Assembly (NCBI RefSeq): GCF_009389715.1
Contig: NW_024067680.1
Span: 372,001-436,000 of the forward strand
Direction of reading: 5' to 3'
DNA length: 64,000 bases
DNA from: Phoenix dactylifera
Taxonomy: Eukaryota > Streptophyta > Magnoliopsida > Arecales > Arecaceae
This document shows, piece by piece, positions 21,427-33,110 of this stretch (positions within the stretch are counted from its first letter, which is position 1; every line of letters begins with the position of its first letter). The notes beneath the pieces are model-generated. The model was not told the DNA's origin. It searched no databases and was given only the letters and a program-made list of their open reading frames with translations. Position numbers and translations under genes: made by a program.

Positions 21427-23590
21427 CATGTCAATGCACGTTTGGAAAAGAAATATAAAAAAAGAGCAAGTGAATGGATTGCAATTCTTTAGGACTCAAA
21501 TTGGAGAAAGAGAGAGAATATAATTTGTTTAAGAGATTCTTCTTTTAAAAATAATTGATGATAATAAAAGATATGCATTTCTTGCTTTTAAAATATTGAA
21601 AGTAAGAATTTATTTTATATTTAAAAAGAATAAAAATATTTTTAATTGATATATAAAATAATAATAGTACCAATTTTTTTGTCATTGCTCTTTTATTTTT
21701 AAACAATAGAAATAAAGAAATAAAAGTAATGTCAAATAGATAGTATGGTATATATTAACTGAGTTTCACAATTGTAAATTAGATACTCTATGTTCTTTGG
21801 ACAGTACACATTTGATGATGTAAAAATTAAAAATTAAAAAAAATGCGATCCATTTGTGATCATGAATTACCACTCTCTAATTGCTAAAAAAATAGATATT
21901 TTTGATTTGAGGTTTGTCACAAATACAACCTCTCTCTCATGATAGAGGTATTTCATGCATGTAATATAGGACATATATGATACACACTAATACATTGATG
22001 ACTATATACTCAATCATCAATATTGTAAGTGGTGGCTTCTACTTATGGGGGCTTAACTCCATAGGATCACACCAACCCCTCTGTGCCATATCGGATTTTT
22101 TAATTACTTTGTTCAAATTTTATATCAATAGTTTAAAGGAATTTTATTTTTGGAAAACCCAACGAGTAGTTTTTTTAAGAAAAATGTGTTCAAATCAGTT
22201 CCTTCGAAATTGATAAAAAATAGGAGGAAAACACATAGATCAGAAGGAACTTTCATCAATTATTTAAATTTCAAACCTAGATAAATAAACAAAAAATCAT
22301 TCCAACCCAGATTCCCATGAGCTTTGAAATGGTTTTCCTAGGATTCCTTCCTGTAGCTTTTCTATTTTCCACCTATATTCTATATAGTTTAATGTTCTTT
22401 TGGCTTGGCAACTTCTAATTTTTCTTCAACTGTTGCTATCCTTTTGTGCTTTATTTTTTATTATTTTTAGCAGAGTTTCCCATCTCTGAAAGCACGTTCA
22501 ATGCAGCTTCTCTCGTAGTAGTCAAATCATCAATCGTCATCTGTCAGTACGGAGCTCTAAACTTCTGTACTCTTGTGCAGCGACTTCGTCGAAGTTATAT
22601 TGCGGGTCCCACTTGTCAGGTTCATTGCACACGCAGACAACTAATGAAGGGCCGCCACTTGTCAGGTTCTATGACGGGTTTCGCAGGCAACGGGTTTCTC
22701 ATTGCATCGAGTCAATCGTCGTCTAGGACGAGCGCGCGCTCTTCGCATTGACATATTCTCTCCTTCTCTTTCAATGAAATTTCTTTAAAGAAGCCCGGTC
22801 CAAAGATTTGGTACGCTGCTTTATTCGTCATCACATTACCAAATTGTTATCAGCAAGTGCGTATGAGAGGTGGCTTGCATGGTTTATGAAGCGATCAAAG
22901 TATGTTGTCTGTCGTTACAGCAATGTAGCAGGCGGGATGAAGACCAGGTCATCACTGGGAAAGACGGTTTAACTGAGGTCCACGGGGAAATCAAAATGTT
23001 GAAAAGGTATTCTAAGGATATAGGTATTTAAATTTATTGCGGTGGTAGAACAAACTAGGGCACCGTCCAAACAAATAATATCTAGCCGATATTCTCATAT
23101 ATTTTTTTTGTTTAAGTTCTCACATTCTCGCCAAGCTAAATATCTAAATATATTAAAATCTAATAATACCATAAATCCAATGTAGATCCGTATTGCGGGG
23201 TCTCCAAATCTATATGGATTATGAACCTAGTTTGTTCTGATATTATTTGCCACAATTAGGATCTCATCCAAAAAAGCTAACCGAAAGGTATTATTTGAGT
23301 TGAGTAACATTGTATAAGTATCCACGATTTATCCAATAAATAGATGATGTGAGATTAAGCACATGCCCGTAAGGATCATGTGAGGATTCTTGCTAGTATG
23401 TTTAGTTTCGCATCAAATATGCACTGGGTAAAATTTGAATATTTATATAGGATCAAATAATCTAAATAATATATTTTAACTAGTTTTTTAAGATGAATCA
23501 AAATGGGAGCGATGACCTATATATATTAGGAAATACTGCAGCACATGCCAACTAGAGCTTGTATGAATTTTGAAGCCGCCGTGCTCGCTC
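21427..23590 (+). other. Gene-free upstream part of unit B
   Basis: Aligns with about 34145-36315 of unit C, with many small differences. It contains a second diverged copy (about 22470-23040) of the module seen at 17760-18010 and at 33385-34000, and a dispersed repeat of the ACCCAAGAT/AATGTGGGACTAA type (23060-23400). No coding region was recognised. Confidence 0.55.
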
Positions 23591-23842
23591 GCAATAGAAT
23601 ATTTACCTCCCAAATGTTATCCGGTCTAACTGCAGGAAGGCACCGTAGTCTCGTAATACGTAACAGTGGAAGGCAATCAAGACGCCAATATCCTTCTACC
23701 CAAAAGAAAACAAGCTCCTGGTCTCTGCGCCTTCTCCGAAAGTGACCCCAATCTCCCCGTCCCGCGTTCCAGCTATATCCGAACCAATCTCGGCTGTCAC
23801 CCCATGGGGTCCTCTCCTTCCTCGAATCCTCTCTTCCCCACC

Positions 23843-23850
23843 TTATTTAA
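23843..23850 (+). promoter_or_regulatory. TATA-like motif upstream of EF-hand gene 1
   Basis: TTATTTAA lies 48 bp before the ATG in a C/T-rich leader. It is conserved as TTATTTA at 36574-36580 in unit C. The short distance to the start codon makes this tentative. Confidence 0.2.
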
Positions 23851-23898
23851 TCCCTCAAGTCCCCTCTCCGCGTTTCCAGTTCATCTCCCCTTCTCCTC

Positions 23899-24249
23899 AT
23901 GGCTCACAATTCGGTGGAGTTCGAGGACTTCCTCCCTCTCATGGCGGAGAAGCTCGGGGAGGAGGGTCTCATGGAGGAGCTCTGCAATGGCTTCCGTCTG
24001 CTGATGGATCCGAGGAGAAAGCTGATAACTTTCGAGAGCTTGAAGCGCCACGCGGCGCTGCTGGGCTTGGAAGGGCTCCGGGATGACGAGCTGAGGGGGA
24101 TGCTGAGGGAAGGAGATCTCGATGGTGATGGAGCTTTGAGTGAGATGGAGTTCTGTGTGCTGATGGTGAGGCTGAGTCCGGAGTTGATGGAGCAGTCGCG
24201 GCCGTTGCTGGATGAGGCGTTTCGACAAGCGGTTGGTGGGGGTTTATGA
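23899..24249 (+). CDS. Single EF-hand Ca2+-binding protein, KIC/PBP1-like (copy 1)
   Basis: A 116-residue intronless ORF. Residues 73-84 form one canonical EF-hand loop, DLDGDGALSEME, with acidic ligands at loop positions 1, 3, 5 and 12. It is preceded by MLREG and followed by FCVLMVRLSPE. The N-terminal MAEKLGEEGLMEELCNGF block and ITFESLKR match the overall plan of Arabidopsis KIC (kinesin KCBP-interacting Ca2+-binding protein) and PBP1 (PINOID-binding protein 1), including the intact loop and conserved flanks. Those proteins relay Ca2+ signals to a kinesin or an auxin-transport kinase. Which partner applies here cannot be told. The first ATG is followed by GC, a favourable plant start context. 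It differs from copy 2 by two bases. Confidence 0.9.
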   Translation: MAHNSVEFEDFLPLMAEKLGEEGLMEELCNGFRLLMDPRRKLITFESLKRHAALLGLEGLRDDELRGMLREGDLDGDGALSEMEFCVLMVRLSPELMEQSRPLLDEAFRQAVGGGL

Positions 24250-26229
24250 GCTAGGCTCTCTTCTTCTTCTGCCTGTTCTCTTCTCCGTTCTTGATGAAAG
24301 ACTCCTTTTCCTATCGAGTGATTTGATTGTTGGAGGGGGGGTCTGATGTTCAAATGACAGTCGAATTGGAAATTTAACTGAATTCTCCCAGCGATGGAGA
24401 TCTTTGGATGTTCATATTGATAAAGTAGAGTCTTTGGATACTACCATTTCCGGTCTCTCTTTAATTTTGCGTTCCATCTGTTGTCTAGTTTGTAATTTAT
24501 GTGCTTAATGCGGATAACCATACATGACTTCCTAATTTATGTTTGCGTGATAAATTTAATTGGATTCTGAACCAGATTCTTAAAGCTATGTGGATATTTA
24601 GAGTTTATATTTTAAATTTGCTTAATTCTTAATTTATTTTGTCTGGTTAGTTATCTATCTCATTAATTTTGGTGGTGTGATAGCCATATGTGAGTTGAGA
24701 GGGAAGCCAGATATTTTTGATTTTTGAATATTGATGTTGAAGTTAAATTTTTGGTGTAGATGACACAGGAGGTCTGAGAAAGTGATTTTATAATGGCTGT
24801 TCATGTTGTAAATTTTCTATGCTGTGATTCTTCGATATTCTGTTGTTGATATAGAGTTGGTGTTTGTGGAGTTGTCGCTTGTAGTTTGTTTTGAGTGGGG
24901 ATGTTTTTGAGAAGACATTGCTACAGCATCTGCTGCATGTCATCCTCGGCAAAGTTGCATCTTGAAAGCAACACCTACGAAGTCCTTTCTCGGGCCATTT
25001 GCATGTTGTCAAAAAACTGTGAACAGGGCAAAACTACCATCTCCAAACTTAATAATGAACCCATTGGCTGCTGTTTAAGATTCTTACATCAAACATAGGA
25101 TGCTTTTGTTCTTTTCGCTATTTTATCACCAATTTTGCTTGATCTTAAATAATAGCAACCAGATCATACGTAGCTTAAAGATCAAGGAACTACTGAGGGC
25201 GTTTTATTTTTTCAGGGGTTGGTTTCTGGAGTTGTTGGTTTAGGTACATATCCACCTTTCCCCAATGGAAACTACCAGAAATAAGGTAACGAAGCCAATT
25301 GCTCATCACCTAATGTGAAGTTGCAAGTTCAATAATTAGAGGTGAGCCAAACAACGGGGAATTTACAAAAACAATTTAAAGAGCTTATATGGAAGTTAAA
25401 CCTTTTCCAGTGATAGAAGGAGAAACAACTAAAAAGCCCCAACCTAGAACCTCACCCAATAGGGCTAGTCGGAGGATAATTTTTTAAGTTCTTGAATCCT
25501 ATATAAGTACCCAAGATCTTCCCACCGAATAGCCAATGTGGACCAAACACATATCCGCACGGGTCCTTACATACTTTCCTCATTTAAGTCCTAACGTCCT
25601 TATCAGACTAAGGATCTAAGTCCATTCAAATCTAATTACAAGTACTACGATCGGCTCGAGGTCAATCTTAATAAGCCTATACTGCAGTGTGTACTATGGG
25701 CTATAGGTTGGGTCGCTCCGATACTATTTATCATAACTTAGGACTTTATCCAAAAGGATTAGCGAAAGATATTTTTTGTGCTCCTGAATCTAGTATAAGT
25801 ACCCAAGATCTCCTCAATGAATAATCAATGTGGGATTAAACACATGACCGCATGAGTCTCCACACAATTTCCTCCGAAATAGAAAAAAAATAGGAAAGAA
25901 GCCATTACAAAAGCAATAGGGGATTTTGAAGCAAAAACTAAAACACAAATCAAAGTAAAACTAGCATCATCATCAACAACAACAACAACAACGGTAACAA
26001 CAAATAGAAGTCAGGGTTATCTTTAGGAAACTTAGCAGCATGGTGTAAACCTATCCACCTATAATCCATTGGATTGTATCAAGATGGGATCTCATTTGAC
26101 CCATCTGCTGCAGTCCTCTATTTCTAACTGACCTCTAAGGTTCCTATTATGTACAGACTCCAAGCCCCTCCCTCCTCGCCCTCCTTCCTAGGCTCACTCA
26201 CATTTAAATCCCCCCCGTGCCCCCCCTCC

Positions 26230-26230
<1 letters not shown>
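24250..26230 (+). other. 3' flank of EF-hand gene 1, no further gene
   Basis: Closely matches 36981-39420 of unit C with point changes. At 24905 about 540 bp present in unit C (37640-38180) is missing. About 25480-25880 holds two adjacent copies of a dispersed repeat with GTACCCAAGATCT and CCAATGTGG. No coding region was recognised. Confidence 0.55.

Positions 26231-26232
<2 letters not shown>

Positions 26233-26268
<36 letters not shown>
26233..26268 (+). repeat. (CT)n microsatellite
   Basis: A CT run followed by CCCTCCCT runs. The orthologous position in unit C (39420-39471) has a longer and interrupted CT run. Confidence 0.85.
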
Positions 26269-26272
<4 letters not shown>

Positions 26273-26620
26273 CACCCCTCCCTCCCTCCCTCCCTCCCCA
26301 CACCTTTACTTCTGCTGCCTTATGCCGCGGTGAAAGTCTTTCCTCTGCCATTTCCTCTTTCGGCCGTCAATTTGGACTGCAAGGTCATGAGGAAGACAAG
26401 AGGCCGGGGCTGTTGGGAGCTGTTGGGAACTAACTTGGAATCGAGACACTACTGGATGCTTGAATTATGGAAATAATTTTGTAACTTTGGATCTGAAATT
26501 TGATTACGTTGTTGTAGCTATTAAAGAATCCAAGATTTTAAAGGAGATACGATGAAGGAAGTCATTAGATCTCTACAATTCAGAGGTCCAAAAGCCAGTA
26601 AAAAGGGAACCAAAAGCTAC

Positions 26621-27347
26621 TCAAAGAAGAAAGCAGAAAAAGAGAGCTTCAAAGAAAATATCATTTAAGAGCTTTCATTACGAGCTAACTCTTTAACATT
26701 AGAGAGTTGGTGTAGTGTCTTCAAGAGCAATCAAGTCAATCAATAGAGTCTAGCTCCACTTATTGTTTTGTATTTATTGTCTTGGAGCTGTATTCATTTT
26801 ATCACCACTTAATTTTTTCTATTTTTTGTTGTAACAAGTTTCAGGATTTAAACTTGGGAAAGGTCCATCCAAACTTGTAATTGAATTGTAAAGATTTTGG
26901 TTGATTTTCTAAAAAAATCAACTGGGCTGATTATGAACGTAGAAAAGAAATGGTGTAGATTTTGGTTAATATTCTAAGAAAATCAACTGAATTAATTGTG
27001 AACTCGGAAAACAATCAGTTGAAGGTTTTAGTTGATTGCTTGAGAAAAATCAACTAGGTTTGGTTATGAACCTGAAAAACAACTGTGCCGTAATATGGGT
27101 TATTGATTATTGTAAATTTTCAAGAGGAAAATTTTAGAGAGTGAACGTAGGTGCGTAATTAACACCAAACTACTATAAAATTTGTGTTTGCATTGCCTAT
27201 TTTAATTGTGTTGATTTCTTGCATGTTTACTTAAGTACTCATTTGTTGAAATCAATGTTCATCTGTTAAGCATTTTATTCTGCTATATTTAGTTAAGGTT
27301 TTTGAAAAACCCAATTCACCTCCTCTTGGGCTGCATAGCTAGGCAAC
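26621..27347 (+). repeat. D1 5' LTR, 3' portion only
   Basis: Collinear with the last 730 bp of the D2 LTR, ending GCTAGGCAACA before a PBS-like AGTATCAAGG. The first kilobase of the LTR, with the palindromic repeats, is missing. Confidence 0.8.
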
Positions 27348-27408
27348 AAATAGTATCAAGGCCTGGTACTCAGCCGCTCATTGATCTAACCATCAAGAAT
27401 TGAAGATC

Positions 27409-28370
27409 TATGGCAACCCCTATTGGTACCTCTCTTATCGATGGATAATCAACAAATAAACCCCCACTTTTCAATGGATTAAATTATACTTATTGGAAAT
27501 CACACATTCACATTTTTATTTAAACGCTAGACTATAGCATATAGAATGTTATAATTAATGGACCTCACACACTCACTAAGACTATTGATGGTGTGTCTCG
27601 TTCCAAGCCTGAAGAGGAATGAGATGAATTAGATAAGAAGATGACATAGCTAAATTCTAAGGCTATGAATGTTTTGTACAGTTCATTAGATGCAAATAAA
27701 TTTGATCAGATATCTTCTTGTTTTTTGGTTAATGAAATCTAAGATAGGCTAATAGTAACTCATGAAGGCACTAACTAGGTTAAAGAGTCTAAAATCAATT
27801 TGCTTGTGCATAATTATGAGTTATTTAAATGGAGTCCTGTGAGTCTATATCTAATATGTTTACTTGCTTCACTAATATTATTAATGGTGTTAAGAATCTT
27901 GAAAAATCATATGCTAACAGTGATTTAGGGACAAAAATACTTAGATCATTGTCGAGAGCTTGGGAGGCCAAAGTCACTGCCATACAAGAAGCAAAGTATC
28001 TCATTGCCCTTCCTCTAGAAGAATTGCTGGGTTCGTTGATGATTCACGAACTATCCATGAAGCAAAACATTGATGAAGATGAATCAAAGAAAAGAAGGAC
28101 TATCACTCTCAAATCTACTGCTCAACAAGAGGAAGAGAGATAAAAATTGGACAACTCAGAGGGTGACGAAGAAATGACCCTCATTACAAGAAGATACAGG
28201 AATTGTATGAGAAGAAGGCAAGAAATAAGAAGGCCCTTAGCCAAGGGGGAGGAGGGCAAAGATAAAGAAAAAGAGCAGCCGCGAATATGCTATGAATGTA
28301 AGAAACTGGGCCACTATAGAGCAGTCTGCCTACTGCTAAAGAAAGCTCTAAAAAGGTGAAAGAAGATTGC
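27409..28370 (+). pseudogene. D1 Gag, broken
   Basis: Starts MATPIGTSLIDG, then PPLFNGLNYTYW as in Sirevirus Gag, with several stops. The longest open piece is 27829-28143 (SISNMFTCFTNIINGVKNLE to the ALPLEELLGSLMIHEL block). A CCHC knuckle, CYECKKLGHYRAVC, lies at about 28289-28330. The stop at about 27738 (TAA in place of the tryptophan of EIWDRL) is also present in D2. Confidence 0.85.
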
Positions 28371-28446
28371 AATTGTCACTGTTTGGAGTGACAGTGATGA
28401 ATCAACCTCAAAGAATGAAAAGCAAGTAACAACAAACTTATGCCCT

Positions 28447-29820
28447 ATGGTTCATGAGGATAAGGTGTGTCTAGCAGTCCATGGAACAAATAAAAAATGG
28501 TTCTTAGTTAGTGGGTGCTCTAGACACATGACAGGAGATGAATCTCGATTTATTTTCTTTAAATGGAAAGAAAGAGTGGTGGTCACTTATGGCGACAATA
28601 ACAAAGAAAAAATCATTGGAGTTGGTAAAATTTGTATTACTCCCTCTACATTTATTGAAAATATTTTGCTTGTATATGGTCTTAAGCATATTCTATTAAG
28701 TTTTAGTCAGTTATGTGATAAATGTTTTAAAGTTATATTTGAATCCTCCATATGCATTGTGTTTGGTCCCAATGAAAATGATATTAAGTTTGTAGGGCAT
28801 AGGCATGGTAATGCGTACTTGGTCAATCATGACTATTTATCCATAAAAAATATGTAATGCTTGGTAGCCATAAATGCCAAAATTAGTGAGACTAGTTGGT
28901 TATAGCATCATAGACTAGCTTATGCAAGTATGAATTTGATTTCAAAATTAGCTAGAAAAGATTTAGTTATAGATTTACCAAAGTTAAGTTTTGAAAAAGA
29001 TAAAAATTTTTTAGTTTTGTTATTAGATTTTTCAAGATTTACAAGGATATTATTTCTTGCACATAAAATGAAGCATTTTCTGCATTTTTGAAATAATATA
29101 ATAAAATTCGAATAAAAAAAGATTACAAACTCTTAAAATAAGAAGTGATTATTGAACCAAATTTGAAAATCATGATTTCAAAAGGTTTTACAATAAAAAT
29201 AGAATAAAACAAAATTTTTCTGCATCGAGAACACCTCAATAAAATGGGGAGGTTGAAAAAAAAATAGAACTCTTCAAGAAATAGCTAGGATTATGTTGTG
29301 TGAAAGCCATTTACCAAAGTACTTTTGGGTTAAGGTAATCAATATAGCTTGTCACATTTAAAATAAGATTTTTATAAGACATTTGTTGAAGAAAACACAC
29401 TATAAACTTTGGAAAAATAGAAAACCTAAAATTAGATATTTTTATATTTTTGAGTGTAAATGTTTTGTGCTTAGTAAAGGAAAAGATAATATAAAAAAAA
29501 TTGATGCCAAATCAGATGAAGCCATGTTTCTTAGATACTCTTCATCTAGTAAAGCAAATAGAGTATTCAATAAAAGAACTTTACTGGTAGAAGAGTCCAT
29601 TATTGTTATATTTGATGAAACTAATGACCATCCTACAAGAAAAAAATGTTGATGATGATGTAGATCTCTTGAGCAAAGAAATAAAGGACCTCACCTTGAA
29701 AGACATATCTACACAAGATGCAATAGACCAAGAAGAAAAAGATGATGGTAATGATCAAGAAGAAGATGATCAACCAGAACAACAATCTCAAGGTATAAAT
29801 GACTTACCTAAAGAATAGAG
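28447..29820 (+). pseudogene. D1 protease and integrase, broken
   Basis: The protease motif reads FLVSGCSRHMTGD, with valine replacing the catalytic aspartate of the usual DSG. The following GDNNKEKIIGVGKI and STFIENILLVYGLKHILLS blocks match D3. The HHCC zinc domain decays at 28890-29000. The integrase core is largely missing. The C-terminal part is open at 29383-29652 (YELWKNRKPKI-like and RVFNKRTLLVEES). A short acidic linker, 29650-29816, precedes RT. Confidence 0.8.
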
Positions 29821-30119
29821 GTATATTAATAACCATCCTAAAGAATTATTATTGGTGATCCTTCACATGGGATAAGAACTAGATCATCTATGAGAGATAC
29901 ATGTAATCATTTAGCTTTTGTTTTTCAAATAGAACCTAAATTAATAGAAGAAGCTAAATAAGATCATAATTGATTAAATGCTATGTAAAAATTAAGAACT
30001 TAACTAATTTGAAAGAAATAATATTTGAAAACTTGTAAGTAGACCCAAGGACTATCCTATAATTGAAACTAAATGAGTTTGCAGAAATAAATTAAGTGAA
30101 GATAGAATTGTAATAAGAA

Positions 30120-31030
30120 ATAAAGTTAGATTGGTTGCTAAAGAATATATCCAAGAAGAAGGCATTGATTTTGGTGAAATTTTTGCATCTATAATATGAC
30201 TAGAAGCTATCAGATTATTACTTGCATTTTCTTGTTACATGATTTTAAATTATTTGATATGGATGTTAAAAGTGCCTTTCTGAATGATTTTATTTCTGAC
30301 ATAGTTTATGTGGAACGATCTCCTAGTTTTAAAAATTATAAATTTATAAATTATGTATTTAAATTAAACAAAGCTTTGTATGGTTTAAAGCAAGCTTCTA
30401 AAGCTTTGTATGGGAGATTAAGTAAATTCTTTTTGGAAAATATTTTTTCAAGAGGAAATGATGATAAAGCTTTGTTTATAAAGAAAAAGATAATGGCATG
30501 TTAATTGTGCAAATTTATGTAAATGATATCATTTTTGGTGCTACTCATGAAGTTTTTTATCAAGATTTTGCTAAGCTCTTTAGGAAGAACTTACATTCTT
30601 TCTCGGTCTACAAATCAAGCAAACAAGAAATAGGATCTTCATTTGCCAAAGTAAGTATACAAGACAAATCTTGAAAAAATTTGGCATGGAGAATGCGAGG
30701 CACATTAGTACCTTTATAAGCCTCTCTTGTAAATTAGATAAAGATGACGATGATAAAAGCATTGATTTAAAACTTTATAGAAGAATGATAGTATCTTTAT
30801 TATATTTATCTGCAAGCAGATCTAATAATATGTCGAGTGTTTGCTTATGTGTTAGATATCAGTCTGATCCTAAAAAGTCACACTTAATTACAGTTAGAAG
30901 AATACTCAAATATTTAAATAGAACACAGAACATAGGATTATGATACTCAAAACAATGATGTTGTGATTGAATTTGTTTGTTTTGAAAAAACAATTGGCTG
31001 ATATCTTTACAAAACCTTTAAAATAAAAAA
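30120..31030 (+). pseudogene. D1 reverse transcriptase and RNase H remnant
   Basis: [14 protein letters not shown], a [15 protein letters not shown] block and the active-site region (30511-30535) reading YVNDIIFG, with asparagine replacing an aspartate, are visible. The connection region (SASRSNNMSSVCLCVRYQS) follows. RNase H is almost entirely deleted. Sequence jumps from the IGLWYSK position (near 30940) to LADIFTKPL (near 31000), the same junction as in D2. Confidence 0.85.
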
Positions 31031-31262
31031 AAATTGTTTGATTAGAAATAAATTAGGAGTTTGTAATCCTTTCTACTAAAATTCTTTTTGTTAAACTCCT
31101 GTTTATCATCTTGAATCAATGTAATTTCAATTGCCTTTCTTTAAAAAGCTTAAACTCCTTTCTCTTATAAGCCGACTCTTAATCTGAGTTAACTTTGGAT
31201 CATGAGGAGTCGACCTCTTTGAATAAGAGAGAGCTTTGAGTCAACTCGAGAGTTAACTTAAA

Positions 31263-31378
31263 GCTCTAAGATCTATAAAAGTTTTTTTCCACATGTAATA
31301 ATAAGCTATTTGTCCTTTTCATATGTATTGTTGTAATATTTCATATCAAACTTAATATGACAGTTGTTTGCAAAGCTC
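31263..31378 (+). repeat. About 110-bp segment also present upstream of the receptor kinase
   Basis: TATAAAAGTT, AAGCTATTTGTCCTTTTCAT and ATATTTCATATCAAA match 52225-52335 with few changes. It adjoins the broken end of D1. Confidence 0.7.
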
Positions 31379-32300
31379 TCCACCACCTGCCTGAACTCTG
31401 ACAACGTTGGCTTCCATGGAGCTTTGCTGTCACCGGTGCGACAGAGTCCACCACCCACCCAAACCGCTTCCCTCCATGGATCGCTCTGAGATTCATGCCA
31501 GTATTTTCCTCAACCTTGCTTTCTTCTCATCTTCCTCCACACAATCCTACCGCCCGATGACCCACACCAAACCGGATCACTTTGAGATCCATGCTAGTAT
31601 TTTTCTCCCCCCTTTCTCTCCTCATATCTATCACCACAATGCTTCGAGATCCGTACCTCAAAGCCAATCTCCTAGCGTCGGATTGCTTTGAGATCCATGC
31701 CTATACAGCTTAATCCTTCGAGCTCTCTTGAGCATTCTAGAGAGCTCCAAATTCTTCCCTCACCCATGCCCCTCAGGATCGCTTTGAGATCCATGCTGGT
31801 ATTTCCCACTCCTATCTGACCACTTTGAGATCTGTGTATCTCCTCGTATCTGCTACAATAATGCTCTGACGTCTGTACTAATATGTTGATCTCCCTACCA
31901 TTGGATTGCTTTGAGATCCATGCCAATATAAGTTAAAATTTGTGAGCTCTCTAGACCACCTAATTCCCTCTATCTTCCTCTCCTCATATCCTCTACAATA
32001 GTGCTCAGAGGTTCGAACCGACACGTTGATCCCTCTACCGTCGGATTGCTTTGAGATTTGTGTCAGTATAAGTTAAAATCTTTGAGCTCTTAGAAATTGC
32101 TTTCTGAAATTCCAGAGTGCTCCAGCTCACTCCCTCTCTCACCCTCTCCTCATCTCCGTCCTCCAAACCCTACCCTCTCCTACCAGGCCCCACTCTTCTA
32201 TCTCCTGATGTTGCCCTCCTCCACTTCATTTATTGCGTGCGTAGCACGGAAAGAGGATAACCTTCATTTCTTTGCAGCAACCCCCCAACGTTTCAACCTA
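31379..32300 (+). repeat. Irregular repeat array with GGATC-N7-GATCC hairpin motif
   Basis: At least seven copies of a motif close to GGATTGCTTTGAGATCCATG occur between about 31478 and 32062, at irregular spacing, within C/T-rich sequence. The best copies contain GGATC and GATCC arms around GCTTTGA. No credible coding region was found. Confidence 0.6.
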
Positions 32301-32744
32301 GAAAAGGGAGAAGGAGAGGAAAAAAGCTTATATTTTAGGTCAGCGGCGTCCTCACTTTCTTAGATAATGATACGAGAAGAGGACGATTGCAGATCTTCCG
32401 GAGCAACTCCTCAATACTCTGATGAGAAAAGAACATGGGAGGGAAGAAACAGGTTGTGATCACAATGCTTTTCGGGCAGCAAGATATAACGGAGTAGTGA
32501 TCTCCGCACCTCACCATGGCCGGGATGGAGAACAAGCTGCACCTATAGCAGACATGGAGACGTGACCCCAGACATCTCCCTGCAAGCAGGATCGCACGGT
32601 CACGCATGCCTGCAAAGTGATCTCCATTTTTTCTATGCTTTTTTTTTTCTTGCTTCATTAAGATAGCTATGACTATCATCTACAACAGCTATGGCAAGGC
32701 GATTGCAGGCATCCACCAACTAGCATGATGGCACGGTCACACTT

Positions 32745-33110
32745 TCCTTCATAGTTATCTTCTTCATTTTTTTTTCTCGACATTCTTGTTTTTTTCTTGT
32801 TTCAGTGGACTACATCCTCCGAAGGGAAGGCAAAAAACCTTTCATGGTTCATGGTTCATTAAGGCAGGTATGGAGGAGGGAAGGTGTTTCACGATTCATT
32901 AAGATAGATATGATTCTTCTTTTTGTTTTTTTTTTGGGGGATATGGTGCAGAGTGATCTCCATTTTTTCCTCAGTTTTTTGGTTTTTTTTATTGTTTTAT
33001 TGGGCTACATCCTCCAGAGGGAAGGCAGAAAACTTTTGATAGTCCATTAAGGCAAGTAGGGAGGAGGAAAGGCATTTCACGGTTCATTAACATAGGTATG
33101 GTTTTTTTTT
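32745..33110 (+). repeat. Two-copy tandem repeat, about 180 bp (unit C)
   Basis: Same internal duplication as 3617-3950, with GGGCTACATCC and GAGGGAAGGCA in each unit. Confidence 0.65.

Larger units (their letters stand above)
17264..26620 (+). repeat. Unit B, right arm of tandem segmental duplication
   Basis: Collinear with about 33360-39793 of unit C, apart from the SINE, the hAT transposon, and a segment missing near 24905 that unit C keeps (37640-38180). Divergence is low around the EF-hand gene and higher upstream of about 23500. The match to unit C ends near 26615-26622, where a partial Sirevirus LTR begins. Confidence 0.85.
26621..31262 (+). mobile_element. Decayed Sirevirus-type copia element D1, truncated at both ends
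   Basis: Same family as D2 (41221-46150) and D3 (52972-64000). It starts inside an LTR (26621-27347, collinear with 42226-42956) and has a degenerate PBS at about 27348-27362. It then carries gag, PR, IN, RT and RH remnants in order on the + strand, and breaks off at 31262 in the region just after pol (31150-31262, with GAGTCGAC-like words). Stops and frameshifts are frequent. It shares the RNase H deletion and a gag stop with D2. Confidence 0.85.

Noticed and set aside
26124..26433. ORFs with Ser/Leu/Pro or Arg/Glu runs
   Set aside because: Translation of the CT microsatellite.
31407..31691. 94-aa ORF near the D1 end
   Set aside because: It spans copies of the GGATC hairpin motif and has repeated EIHASIF peptides. 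No homology was recognised.
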